Assembly: GCF_009177065.1 (NCBI RefSeq)
Contig: NZ_WEZF01000017.1
Coordinates: 118,050 to 182,049, forward strand
DNA length: 64,000 bases
DNA from: Tautonia marina
GTDB lineage: Bacteria; Planctomycetota; Planctomycetia; Isosphaerales; Isosphaeraceae
Direction of reading: 5' to 3'
Shown one piece after another: positions 44,038 through 53,963 of this stretch (position 1 is the first letter of the stretch; each line of letters opens with the position of its first letter). The notes beneath the pieces were generated by a model that did not search any database, was not told the origin of the DNA, and worked only from the letters and a program-made list of their open reading frames with translations. The position numbers and the translations under genes were made by a program.

Positions 44038-47000
44038 ATGCTTATAAAACATCTATTTGAACGAGACATCTTCCGGCCCATCAACGGGGTTGTGAAGGCC
44101 GACCAGCTTGACGACTCTTCCGTCTGGCAGGAGTTGGATGAGTTTGTCATCACGCGAGAACTCGACCAGCACGTCCGAAAATTCGTGAGTTGGTACCTCG
44201 AAGCTGTGGATCAGGGCAAGAATCCCGAACCGACCGGCAAGATGGGCATCTGGATTTCGGGGTTCTTCGGCTCTGGTAAGTCCCACTTCCTGAAAGTGCT
44301 GTCGTACCTGCTCCACAACCGCACGCACACCCATAACGGCGAGAGTAAGCAGGCGGTCGAGTTTTTCGAGAGCAAGGTCAAGGACGCCATGCTCTTTGGG
44401 GACATCAAGCGGGCGGTGGTCGCCAACACCGATGTCATCCTCTTCAACATCGACAGCAAGGCCGACCACGGGAGCACCACGGGCCGGGATCTCATCCTGC
44501 GGGTATTCCTCAAAGTCCTGAATGAGTTGCAAGGCTATAGCGGCGATCACCCTCACATCGCCCATATGGAGCGCTACCTCGAATCCAAGGGCAAACTGAA
44601 GGCGTTTCATGCCGCGTACGAAAACCACACCGGCCTGAACTGGCTCAAGGAACGGGACGCTTACCAGTTCAACCGGGATGAAGTCGTCAAAGCACTCAGC
44701 GAAACCCTCGGGCAGAGCCAGGCCGCCGCCGAGAAATGGATCGACGGGGCCGAAGAGAACTTCTCGATGTCGGTCGAGAATTTCTGCAAGTGGGTCAAGG
44801 GATACCTGGATTCCAAAGGGCCGCAACACCGGATCGTGTTCCTGGTCGATGAAGTGGGCCAGTTCATCGGTACCGACTCCCACCTGATGCTGAACCTCCA
44901 GACGATCACGGAAGAGTTAGGCACCATCTGCCGTCGCCGGGCCTGGGTCGTGGTCACGTCCCAGGAGGATATGGACACGGTGCTCGGCGATATGAGCAAG
45001 GCGAAGAAGCAGGACTTCTCCAAGATCCAAGGGCGCTTCTTCCCTCCCCTCTCCCTCTCCAGCGCCAACGTCGACGAGGTGATCCAGTCCCGCTTGCTCG
45101 CCAAACTGCCAGAAGTGAAAGGAGACCTTGAAGCCGTTTTCGAGAAGCGTGGCGATATCCTCAAGAGCCAGCTTACCTTCAAAAACTGCGGGATGACGTT
45201 CCGCCAGTTCAAAGACGGCGAGGATTTCGTCAAGAATTATCCCTTCGCCCCCTACCAGTTCCAGCTCATCCAGAAAATCTTCGAGGCGATCCGCAAAGCC
45301 GGGGCCACCGGCATGCACCTGGCGCGCGGGGAGCGTTCGATGCTCGACGCCTTCCAATCGGCGGCGAAGGCCGTTTCGATCAACGAAGTCGGTGTTCTGG
45401 TCCCGCTCTATGACTTCTACCCGTCGATCGAGAGTTTCCTCGACACGGCTGTGAAAAAGACCATCGACCAGGCGGAAAGCAACCCAAGCCTGGAGCCATT
45501 CGACCGGCAACTCCTCCAGGTGCTTTTCCTTATCCGCTATGTGGATGAGATGAAAGGGAACGTGGATAACCTCGTTACCCTCTGTCTCGACCAGATCGAC
45601 GGCGACAGGCTGGCGCTGCGCCGCCGCATCGAGGAGAGCCTGGCCCGGCTCGAAAAGGAAACGCTCATTAGCCGTAGCGGCGACAATTACTTCTTCCTGA
45701 CCAACGAAGAACGCGACATCAACAGGGAAATCAAGCAGGTCGACCTCTCCAGCGGCGAGGAAGCCAAGCTCCAGGGTGAGCTGATCTTCGAGGACGTGCT
45801 CAAGGGGCAACGCAAGCATCGCTTCAGCGCCAACAAGATGGACTTCGAGTTCAACCGCCGCTGCGACCTCTTCCCCATCAGCAACCAGAAAGACGGTGCC
45901 TTACTCGTCTCGGTCATCACGCCCCTGGCCGACGACTACGACCTCTACGACAAGGGGAAGGCGCTCCTGGATAGCACGACCGACGGAGGCCAGGTCCTGA
46001 TCCGCCTGGGCAATGACGAAAGCCTGGGCCGGGAGCTGCGAACCTATCTCCAGACCGAGAAATACTTATCCCGCAAGAACGACGGAACGCTTTCCGAATC
46101 GACGAAACGCATCCTACGGGATTGCGCTGACGACAATCGCCATCGCCGGGAACGGCTGACGGCCTTGCTCGGCGAAATGCTCGCCTCTGCCGAATACTTC
46201 GTCGCCGGGCAGCCACTCAAGATGAAGGCCTCGTCGCCGATAGCGGCGCTGGCCGAGGCGATGGAATATCTCATCCAAAACACCTTCAGCAAGATGAGCT
46301 ACCTGAAGCGGCTCACCACCGAACCGCTAAAGGAAGTTCAGGCCGTTCTCCGCAGTAATGACATCGCCAAGGAGAACCTGCTCTTTGAAAAGGGCGAGAA
46401 TAATCCTGAAGCCATCGAAGACCTCCGCAGTTACCTGCAACTCTGCTCGATGAAGAGCCAGCAAGTCGTGCTGCACGATATGCTGGAGAAGCGATACTCC
46501 CTGCGTCCTTACGGATGGCCGGACGAGGAAGTGCTGCTGCTCCTGGCCCGGCTCATCGTGTTGAGCGAAATCAACCTGATGATGGACTCCACCTTGCTGC
46601 CCATCGACAAGGTGTATGAGGCGATCACGACCCCGGCAAAACGCCGCAAGATTGTCATTCGGAAGCGGGAGACCGCCGATCCCAAGGCGATCCAGAACGC
46701 CCGGAGCCTTGGCAAAGACCTGTTCGCCGAGATGGGGCCGGATGGTGAGGACGGACTGACCACGTTCTTGCAGGCCAAAATCAAGGCCTGGCAGACAGCG
46801 CTGCATGGCTACAAGCAATTGGCCGATACCGGTAACTACCCTGGCGGCGACGAAATTACGCAAGGCCTGGCGCTCATTAACCCTCTCCTCGCCGACAAGG
46901 AAAGCAGGAAGTTCATCGAGCGGTTCAACACCCTCAAGAACGACCTGCTCGATCTCGGGGAGCAGTATCACGACCTGGAGCACTTTTACGATCACCAGAA

Positions 47001-47640
47001 GGCGACCTGGGAAAAGCTCCGTAAGGCGCACTCCGCCTTCCAACTCAACCGGTTGGAACTGGAGAAAGACGACCAGGCCGGACCTGCCCTCAGGCGGATG
47101 CAGGAGATCCTGTCGGCGCGAAGCCCCTATGGGCTCATCAAGGAAGCCGATGCCCTCATGAACACCGTGAATGCGGTGAACGCATCGCTGCTCACGGAAC
47201 GGCGAACAGGGGCCATCGGCAGGATCGAAGCCCACATCGCCACGCTGAACAAGGATGTTGCCACCGCCCAGGGTGACGCCAGCCTGCGGGCAGCGTGCCT
47301 CAAGCCACTGGAATCACTGCGGGAACAGGTGCAGAAGGAAGAAAGCCTTGCTCACATCACCCAGGCCGAGGGCGAAGCGGTCAAGGAGTTCGATGTCGCG
47401 GTAGGCCGAATCGAAGAATTCCTTCGCAAGCAAGCCGAGGAGAAGAAGCCGAAGGACGACGGATCGGGCAACGTCGCACCGCCTGCTCCAGTCGTTAAGA
47501 AGCAGCGGATTGTCAAACCGGCAGACATCGTGAAGACAGCCTACCTGGAATCGCCGGCCGACGTGGATGGCTTCCTCGACGCCCTGCGGCAGGAGCTTGA
47601 GAAGGCCCTGGCAAACAATGAACGCATACAGATCCGATGA
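44038..47640 (+). CDS. brxC: BREX ATPase BrxC (PglY-like)
   Basis: 1200 residues. Walker A GFFGSGKS at 75-82 and Walker B HRIVFLVDEVGQF near 263-275 mark the P-loop part. Long helical regions make up the rest, including a likely coiled coil at ~960-1050 and ~1070-1150, and a Lys-rich linker near 1140-1160 before a conserved C-terminal piece (ESPADVDGFLDALRQELEKA). BrxC is the largest ATPase of the defence complex. Length is typical. 12 bases after brxB. Confidence 0.95.
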   Translation: MLIKHLFERDIFRPINGVVKADQLDDSSVWQELDEFVITRELDQHVRKFVSWYLEAVDQGKNPEPTGKMGIWISGFFGSGKSHFLKVLSYLLHNRTHTHNGESKQAVEFFESKVKDAMLFGDIKRAVVANTDVILFNIDSKADHGSTTGRDLILRVFLKVLNELQGYSGDHPHIAHMERYLESKGKLKAFHAAYENHTGLNWLKERDAYQFNRDEVVKALSETLGQSQAAAEKWIDGAEENFSMSVENFCKWVKGYLDSKGPQHRIVFLVDEVGQFIGTDSHLMLNLQTITEELGTICRRRAWVVVTSQEDMDTVLGDMSKAKKQDFSKIQGRFFPPLSLSSANVDEVIQSRLLAKLPEVKGDLEAVFEKRGDILKSQLTFKNCGMTFRQFKDGEDFVKNYPFAPYQFQLIQKIFEAIRKAGATGMHLARGERSMLDAFQSAAKAVSINEVGVLVPLYDFYPSIESFLDTAVKKTIDQAESNPSLEPFDRQLLQVLFLIRYVDEMKGNVDNLVTLCLDQIDGDRLALRRRIEESLARLEKETLISRSGDNYFFLTNEERDINREIKQVDLSSGEEAKLQGELIFEDVLKGQRKHRFSANKMDFEFNRRCDLFPISNQKDGALLVSVITPLADDYDLYDKGKALLDSTTDGGQVLIRLGNDESLGRELRTYLQTEKYLSRKNDGTLSESTKRILRDCADDNRHRRERLTALLGEMLASAEYFVAGQPLKMKASSPIAALAEAMEYLIQNTFSKMSYLKRLTTEPLKEVQAVLRSNDIAKENLLFEKGENNPEAIEDLRSYLQLCSMKSQQVVLHDMLEKRYSLRPYGWPDEEVLLLLARLIVLSEINLMMDSTLLPIDKVYEAITTPAKRRKIVIRKRETADPKAIQNARSLGKDLFAEMGPDGEDGLTTFLQAKIKAWQTALHGYKQLADTGNYPGGDEITQGLALINPLLADKESRKFIERFNTLKNDLLDLGEQYHDLEHFYDHQKATWEKLRKAHSAFQLNRLELEKDDQAGPALRRMQEILSARSPYGLIKEADALMNTVNAVNASLLTERRTGAIGRIEAHIATLNKDVATAQGDASLRAACLKPLESLREQVQKEESLAHITQAEGEAVKEFDVAVGRIEEFLRKQAEEKKPKDDGSGNVAPPAPVVKKQRIVKPADIVKTAYLESPADVDGFLDALRQELEKALANNERIQIR

Positions 47641-47718
47641 CAGGCCATGACTCGCACGAATCTGAAGGCCGAATTATCACATGCACCCACGAACGAATCC
47701 AAAGTCGATAAGGAACCG

Positions 47719-50700
47719 ATGAACCGCACCAACCTGAAGAACTACGCTCCGCAGGCCCGCCGGGATTTCATCCAGGCGATGAAGGATCGTGCTGCCTTCT
47801 ACGGACTGACCCCCAAGCATTTCGAGCCGGTGGTGGAACGGGGCGATGTGGCGGTCATTGCTGGCCGGGAGCATCCTCGCGCTGTCGCCAAGAAGCGCAA
47901 GGCACTCGAAGACCGCATCCAGCGGCACGGCTTCGAGCAGTCGATGGAAGCCCTCGCCTACACATGGTTTAACCGGCTCGTCGCCATCCGGTTCATGGAA
48001 TTGCATGGATATCTGGACCATGGCTACCGCGTTTTAAGCCACCCGGAAGGCAAGCCAGCCCCGGAAATCCTCGAACATGCCGAGCATGTCGAATTCCCGG
48101 GGCTGAAGAAAGAAACGGTTATCGACCTGAAACTGGCAGGGAACAAGGAGAATGACCTTTACCGGCTGCTGCTCATGGCTCAGTGCAACGCCCTGCACGA
48201 GGCCATGCCGTTTTTGTTCGAGCGCATCGGCGATGAGACGGAGCTAGTCCTCCCCGATAACCTGCTGCACTCCGACTCGCTGATCCGCAAGCTCGTGAGC
48301 GAAATCGACGAGGAGGATTGGCAGGAAGTCGAGATCATCGGCTGGCTCTACCAGTTCTACATCTCCGAGCGGAAGGACGAAGTGATCGGCAAGGTGGTCG
48401 CCAGCGAAGACATCCCCGCCGCCACGCAGCTTTTCACGCCGAACTGGATCGTCAAGTACCTCGTGCAGAACACGCTCGGTCGGCAATGGCTGGCGACTTA
48501 TCCGCAGTCGGCCCTGCGGCAGCAGATGGAGTATTACATCGAGCCAGCCGAGCAGACGCCGGAAGTGCAGAAGCAACTCAAAGCGATCACGCCGAACAGC
48601 CTGAACCCGGAAGAACTCACGCTCCTCGACCCGGCCTGCGGCTCTGGCCACATTCTGGTTGAAGCCTACGACCTGTTCAAAGCGATCTACCAGGAGCGGG
48701 GCTACCGGGCCAGGGACATCCCGACGCTGATCCTGCAAAAGAACCTGTTCGGGCTGGAGATTGACGATCGGGCGGCGCAACTTGCCGCCTTCGCCCTGAT
48801 GATGAAGGCGCGTGCCGACGACCGCCGCATCTTCGAGAGCGAAGCGAAACCAAACATCGTGGCGTTTCAAGACAGTCAAGGCATGAAAGCCAGCGAGATT
48901 TTCTATGCCTTAACGTCGCCACTCAAGGGACAGGAGCATGGCGAGCCAGAGCCTGAGGCGCCTGAAGGCCATCTCTTCGACCCGGATGACAATCTGTTCA
49001 CAAGGGCCAATGCAGCCAGAGCCAACCGCCCACAGCTGCCTGCTAACTTCACTCAAGCCAATATCGGCGCTCTGTTGGAATTGTTTGAGCACGCCAAGAC
49101 ATTCGGCTCGTTGATCCAGATCCCGCTGGAGCTGGCGGCGAAGTTGCCGGAGATTGAGAAACGTCTTGACGATGTGCTGAAGTACGGTGACCTGACCCAA
49201 GCTTCGGCACACGTTCTTAAGCCGCTGTTGCAGCAGGCCAGGCTGCTGGCCCGGCAGTACGATGCCGTGGTTGCGAACCCGCCGTACATGGGGAGCAAGT
49301 ATTTCAACCAGCTTCTCAAGTCGTTCGTTGCGGAACATTTCGCCGATGCAAGGGCCGATGTGTTTGCTTGCTTCATCGACTACGCATTCAAGCGTACCAA
49401 GAAAACCGGCCTTATTGGTTTTGTCACGATGCACTCCTGGATGTTTCTATCCAGCTTCGAGGAGTTCCGTCAGTCTTTCGTGCGTAGCCGAGATGTCGTC
49501 ACGATGCTGCATCTTGGCCCACGAGCGTTTGACAGCATATCTGGAGAAATCGTACAGGTTGCTGCTTTCTCAGCAATTCCTCACGGATTGAACGCAAACG
49601 GCACGTTTCTTCGTCTTGTAGACGGCGATGGTGAAGCGAAGGCGGCGATTGCACGCAAGAAGTCCTGGGATTGTGCAACACACTTCGTTCGCAGCGCTAC
49701 TGATTTTGAAGCCATTCCGGGAAACAGGCTGTCTTATTGGATTAGCCCACAGATGTTGCGTGCATTCACGGACTCGAAGCTCGTGAAAGACGTTGCCGAA
49801 CCAAAGCAGGGCATGGCAACCGCTGATAATAATCGCTTTGTGCGGTTCTGGCACGAAGTTTCGATTGGCAAGACCGGGTTCGGCTTACCTGACAGGGCCG
49901 CTGCCAGGAGTTCAGGAAAAAAGTGGTTCCCTTACAACAAGGGTGGGGACTATCGACGCTGGTATGGAAACAACATTTGGGTGGTTAATTGGGAAGGCGA
50001 CGGGCGGGAGCTTTTCGCTTTCAAGCGGGCAGCGATCCGAAATCCCGATTTCTATTTTCGTGAGGGGATAACCTGGACTACGACAGGCTTCGGACTGTTC
50101 GGTGTGCGCTACACTGAGCCAGGGTTTCTTTTCGATGTAAAGGGATCGTCATGCTTTTGCAATCCTGATGCGATTCCTTTGCTGCTCGGCTACTTTTCGA
50201 GCGTTCTTTGCCCCCGGCTGCTTAACGCGTTCAATCCGACTTCGGAGAATCAAGTTGGCAACATTAGCGAACTTCCTGTGCTGAAGTCCCTGTTGAATGG
50301 CGAACACAGCGATATTCGTGATGTGGTTCAAACTGCCGTCTCTATTGCGAAAGACGACTGGAATTCCAGAGAAACCTCTTGGGATTTTCGTCAGCCGGAG
50401 CTTGTCACAGCTAAGGCAACAACGATTGACACGGCCGTAACGCACAATGAGAGGCTATTTCAGGAGAGATTCAACAGACTTCGTGAAGCCGAGGAGCGCA
50501 ACAATCGCAGGTTCATCGAGGCCTACGGCCTGCAAGACGAGCTCTCGCCCGAAGTCCCCGACGACCAGATTACGCTCTACCACCCCGACCGTGCCGAGGA
50601 CATCAAGCGGCTGCTTTCCTACGCCATCGGCTGCATGATGGGCCGCTACAGCCTTGACAAGCCGGGCTTGATCTACGCCCACAGCGGCAACCAGGGCTTC

Positions 50701-51348
50701 GACCTCGGCCAATTCAAGACCTTCCGGGCCGACGATGACGGCATCATCCCCCTGCTCGAATCCGATTGGGGCATCCGGGACGACGCCACCAACCGCATCG
50801 TGGAGTTCATCGGTGTGGCGTGGCCGAAGGAACACCTGGATGAGAACCTGAAGTTCGTCGCCGACAGTCTCGGCCCAACCAAGGGTGAGCAGCCACTAGA
50901 CACAATCCGTCGCTATCTCGCCACCGGGTTCTACAAGCACCACCTTTCGATGTACAAAAAGCGGCCAATTTACTGGCTGTTCTCCAGCGGCAAGCAGCGG
51001 GCCTTCCAGTGCCTCGTCTACCTGCACCGCTACCACGAAGGCACGCTAGCCCGCATGCGGAATGAGTACGTCATTCCGCTCCAGGGGAAGATCGCCGCCC
51101 GCATCGAGCAACTCGAAGGCGACAAGCTGAAAGCCACCAGCACCAGCCACGGCAAGAAGCTCCAGAAGGAGCAGGATGACCTGAAGAAGCAACAGGATGA
51201 ACTGCTCACCTTCGAGGAGAAATTGAAACACGCCGCTGACCAGAGGATCAGCCTCGACCTCGACGACGGTGTTAAGGTGAACTACGGCAAGTTCGGCGAC
51301 CTGCTGGCCGAGTCCAAAGCGATCACGGGCGGGAAGTGCGACGAATGA
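47719..51348 (+). CDS. pglX: BREX adenine methyltransferase PglX
   Basis: 1209 residues from ATG 47719 (AAGGA just before; MNRTNLKNYAPQARRDFIQA is the usual start); an in-frame ATG at 47647 adds 24. Motif I DPACGSGHILVEAYDLF near 304 and catalytic NPPYMG near 519. PglX methylates one adenine of a short asymmetric site, marking host DNA; unmarked phage DNA is blocked. The stretch 49500-50460, corresponding to the recognition part, is clearly less GC-rich than its surroundings. A coiled-coil tail (KLQKEQDDLKKQQDELLTFE) follows. Stop overlaps pglZ by four bases. Confidence 0.95.
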   Translation: MNRTNLKNYAPQARRDFIQAMKDRAAFYGLTPKHFEPVVERGDVAVIAGREHPRAVAKKRKALEDRIQRHGFEQSMEALAYTWFNRLVAIRFMELHGYLDHGYRVLSHPEGKPAPEILEHAEHVEFPGLKKETVIDLKLAGNKENDLYRLLLMAQCNALHEAMPFLFERIGDETELVLPDNLLHSDSLIRKLVSEIDEEDWQEVEIIGWLYQFYISERKDEVIGKVVASEDIPAATQLFTPNWIVKYLVQNTLGRQWLATYPQSALRQQMEYYIEPAEQTPEVQKQLKAITPNSLNPEELTLLDPACGSGHILVEAYDLFKAIYQERGYRARDIPTLILQKNLFGLEIDDRAAQLAAFALMMKARADDRRIFESEAKPNIVAFQDSQGMKASEIFYALTSPLKGQEHGEPEPEAPEGHLFDPDDNLFTRANAARANRPQLPANFTQANIGALLELFEHAKTFGSLIQIPLELAAKLPEIEKRLDDVLKYGDLTQASAHVLKPLLQQARLLARQYDAVVANPPYMGSKYFNQLLKSFVAEHFADARADVFACFIDYAFKRTKKTGLIGFVTMHSWMFLSSFEEFRQSFVRSRDVVTMLHLGPRAFDSISGEIVQVAAFSAIPHGLNANGTFLRLVDGDGEAKAAIARKKSWDCATHFVRSATDFEAIPGNRLSYWISPQMLRAFTDSKLVKDVAEPKQGMATADNNRFVRFWHEVSIGKTGFGLPDRAAARSSGKKWFPYNKGGDYRRWYGNNIWVVNWEGDGRELFAFKRAAIRNPDFYFREGITWTTTGFGLFGVRYTEPGFLFDVKGSSCFCNPDAIPLLLGYFSSVLCPRLLNAFNPTSENQVGNISELPVLKSLLNGEHSDIRDVVQTAVSIAKDDWNSRETSWDFRQPELVTAKATTIDTAVTHNERLFQERFNRLREAEERNNRRFIEAYGLQDELSPEVPDDQITLYHPDRAEDIKRLLSYAIGCMMGRYSLDKPGLIYAHSGNQGFDLGQFKTFRADDDGIIPLLESDWGIRDDATNRIVEFIGVAWPKEHLDENLKFVADSLGPTKGEQPLDTIRRYLATGFYKHHLSMYKKRPIYWLFSSGKQRAFQCLVYLHRYHEGTLARMRNEYVIPLQGKIAARIEQLEGDKLKATSTSHGKKLQKEQDDLKKQQDELLTFEEKLKHAADQRISLDLDDGVKVNYGKFGDLLAESKAITGGKCDE

Positions 51349-53963
51349 GCGATCTGAACCAAATCAGCACCGCGCTCGCTCGCCTGTTCGATGAAAATGG
51401 GCAGCGTATCGTCTTCTGGAACGATCCCGACAAGGAGTTTCAAAGCACGCTGCCTTATATCATGCTCGATGGCGTCACCACGATCAGGCTCGACCAGACC
51501 CCTGCGCTCGAAGTCAAAATCCGCCTGGAGCGGGAAGAACCTGACAAGAAGTTCCTCCTCTACGCCCCGACCGAAGAGCCCGACTACGAGGATGATTGGC
51601 TGCTCGATATCCGGCTTTATAGCCGCAGTTTCCGGGCAGACCGGGCCAGCATCCTGCTGCAAGACCTGGGGTTGAAGAATCTCTCGCTGCGAGCCCATAT
51701 TGCCGAACGGCGCAAGTTCTTCGACGCCAAGGAGCGGCTTCAGAAGGTCAGGAACCTTGTCGGCCCCGATGATGCCGCCGCCGATCTCGACCGCAAGATG
51801 ATCGCCGTGGTCGCCAGGGCCGACCAGCCGGAGCTTTTCAATCTGGTGCGGACACTCTTCCATGCCTGGATCGATGCCGGGAGCGAGATCGACCTCGACA
51901 ATCCGCCCGCCGAGTGGGTCCAGGTCGAGAAGTTTGACCTCGATGGTTCGTTCTGGCACATGGTCAAAGCCGCGTTCGGGTACGAGGAAGAAAACCCGAC
52001 CCTGAAGATGTTCCTCCTCCGGCTCATGCTCACCGATTACACCCATCACCTGAAGGGCGACGTGCCGCAGTCGATCCGTGGGCTGCTCCTGCCCCGCACT
52101 GGCTGGTCAAACGCCGTTGTCTGCCTGGCGCAGTGGCGTGACAGCAGCAGCAAGGGGACGAGCTACGACCGGCTTTCCGCAGAAGCGGCGGCGATCCTAA
52201 AGATTGAAGATCACCTGCCGAACGTCGAAATCGACCAACTCATCGACGTGATGACCTTTCTGGCCGTTGAAAAGCGTATCGCCAGCAGCCTTCGGGAACG
52301 GGTTCAAACGACCGCCGACACGATCAACGCCGATGATGTGCGGGCGATTGCAATACGCCGTCAGTCCGGGCATTGGGCCACGCTGACGGTCGCCGATTCC
52401 ACGGACGCTCCGCGCCAGGCCCTCCACGCCGTTTACGATGCGCTTGTTGCGGCGTCTGATTTTTATGCGCTCCGCAATCAGCACAAGAGCGGGTTCGACT
52501 ATCCCGATGCCGCCGGCATGTACCGGGCCTACGAGTCCGAGCTTTACCGCTTCGACCAACTCTACCGGCACTTCTGCGAGGCCGCAGACAGCGCCGAAGG
52601 GCAGGGCTGGAACATCGTCAAGCCGCTCAGGGCCGACCTGGAGGCCCACTACATCAACTGGTACTTGACCGGAATGGCGCTCGCCTGGGGTAAGTTCATC
52701 GAGCCGCAGGATGGCTTGCTGACGAATTGGCAGATCGGCAAAGTCCCCAACCAGTATCGGTTCTACGAGAAAAGCGTGAAGCCATATCTGGAGGAGGCGG
52801 ACAACCGCCGGGCTTTCGTCATCATCAGCGACGCCTTCCGGTACGAGGCGGCCCAGGAACTCACCACCGAACTCAACGGCAAGTACCGCTTTGAAGCCAC
52901 GATCTCGTCGCAACTTGGGGTATTACCGTCCTATACCGCCCTTGGCATGGCGAGCCTGCTGCCACACAAAACGCTGGGGTACAAAGGAACCGACGTACTG
53001 GTAGACGGCAGGTCGAGTGTGGCCGGTGAGCGTGACGGCATTCTGAAGGCCGTTGGCGGCCTGGCTTGCAAATACGACGAACTGATGGCGAAGAAGAAGG
53101 AAGAAGGGCGGGAATTCGTCAGGGATAAGCGGGTCGTCTATATCTATCACGATGTTGTCGATGCCATCGGTGACGATGGCAAGACCGAAGGGAAAACCTT
53201 CGAGGCGGTGCGAACGGCAATCAACGAGCTGGCGGCGCTCGTGGGGTATATCGTCAACAACCTGAACGGGCACCACATCCTCGTTACGGCCGACCACGGC
53301 TTCCTCTTTACGGAAACCGCCCGGGTCGAGACCGACAAGAGCAAGCTGAGCGACAAGCCAGATGGCACCATTCTCGCCAAGAAGCGATACCTGATCGGCC
53401 CTAATCTCCCTGATCACGAAGCGGCATGGCATGGCAAGTTAAGCGTGACCGCTCGCGCCGATGGCGACATGGAATTCTGGATTCCCAAAGGGGCGAACCT
53501 GTTCCATTTCGTCGGAGGCGCTCGCTTTGTCCATGGCGGCGCGATGCCGCAGGAGATCGTCGTCCCTGTCGTCACGGTCAAGCATATCCGGGGCAAGTCA
53601 GCCCAGGAAACGAAGACCAAACCGGTCACGGTTCAGGTGCTTGGCAGCAACCACCGCATCACCACCGCCTACTGCCGCTTCCAGTTGATCCAGATGGAGG
53701 CCGTGAGCGACCGGGTGAAGCCGATCACCCTTCGGGTCGCTGTGTATGAGGGCGACGAGCCGGTTACGGGTATCCAGACGGTGAAATTCGAGAGCAGTTC
53801 GGGCAACCTGGACGAGCGGAAAAAATGGGTCAATCTGGTCCTGAAGGACCGGCAGTACAACAAGAAAACACCTTACCGCCTCGTCCTGCTCGACGCCGAA
53901 ACCGGCATTGAGCAGCAAAGCGTTGAGGTAATTATTGATAGGGCGTTCACCGATGACTTCTGA
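51345..53963 (+). CDS. pglZ: BREX phosphatase-fold protein PglZ
   Basis: 872 residues from ATG 51345, overlapping the pglX stop. N-terminal part IVFWNDPDKEFQSTLPYIML; the PglZ domain spans ~490-690 with the metal-site pieces IISDAFRYEAAQEL (~495) and TADHGFLFTET (~646) of the alkaline-phosphatase superfamily. A C-terminal beta domain (KPITLRVAVYEGDEPVTGIQ, RLVLLDAETGIEQQSVEVII) follows. Essential in type 1 BREX. Overlaps brxL by 11 bases. Confidence 0.95.
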   Translation: MSDLNQISTALARLFDENGQRIVFWNDPDKEFQSTLPYIMLDGVTTIRLDQTPALEVKIRLEREEPDKKFLLYAPTEEPDYEDDWLLDIRLYSRSFRADRASILLQDLGLKNLSLRAHIAERRKFFDAKERLQKVRNLVGPDDAAADLDRKMIAVVARADQPELFNLVRTLFHAWIDAGSEIDLDNPPAEWVQVEKFDLDGSFWHMVKAAFGYEEENPTLKMFLLRLMLTDYTHHLKGDVPQSIRGLLLPRTGWSNAVVCLAQWRDSSSKGTSYDRLSAEAAAILKIEDHLPNVEIDQLIDVMTFLAVEKRIASSLRERVQTTADTINADDVRAIAIRRQSGHWATLTVADSTDAPRQALHAVYDALVAASDFYALRNQHKSGFDYPDAAGMYRAYESELYRFDQLYRHFCEAADSAEGQGWNIVKPLRADLEAHYINWYLTGMALAWGKFIEPQDGLLTNWQIGKVPNQYRFYEKSVKPYLEEADNRRAFVIISDAFRYEAAQELTTELNGKYRFEATISSQLGVLPSYTALGMASLLPHKTLGYKGTDVLVDGRSSVAGERDGILKAVGGLACKYDELMAKKKEEGREFVRDKRVVYIYHDVVDAIGDDGKTEGKTFEAVRTAINELAALVGYIVNNLNGHHILVTADHGFLFTETARVETDKSKLSDKPDGTILAKKRYLIGPNLPDHEAAWHGKLSVTARADGDMEFWIPKGANLFHFVGGARFVHGGAMPQEIVVPVVTVKHIRGKSAQETKTKPVTVQVLGSNHRITTAYCRFQLIQMEAVSDRVKPITLRVAVYEGDEPVTGIQTVKFESSSGNLDERKKWVNLVLKDRQYNKKTPYRLVLLDAETGIEQQSVEVIIDRAFTDDF

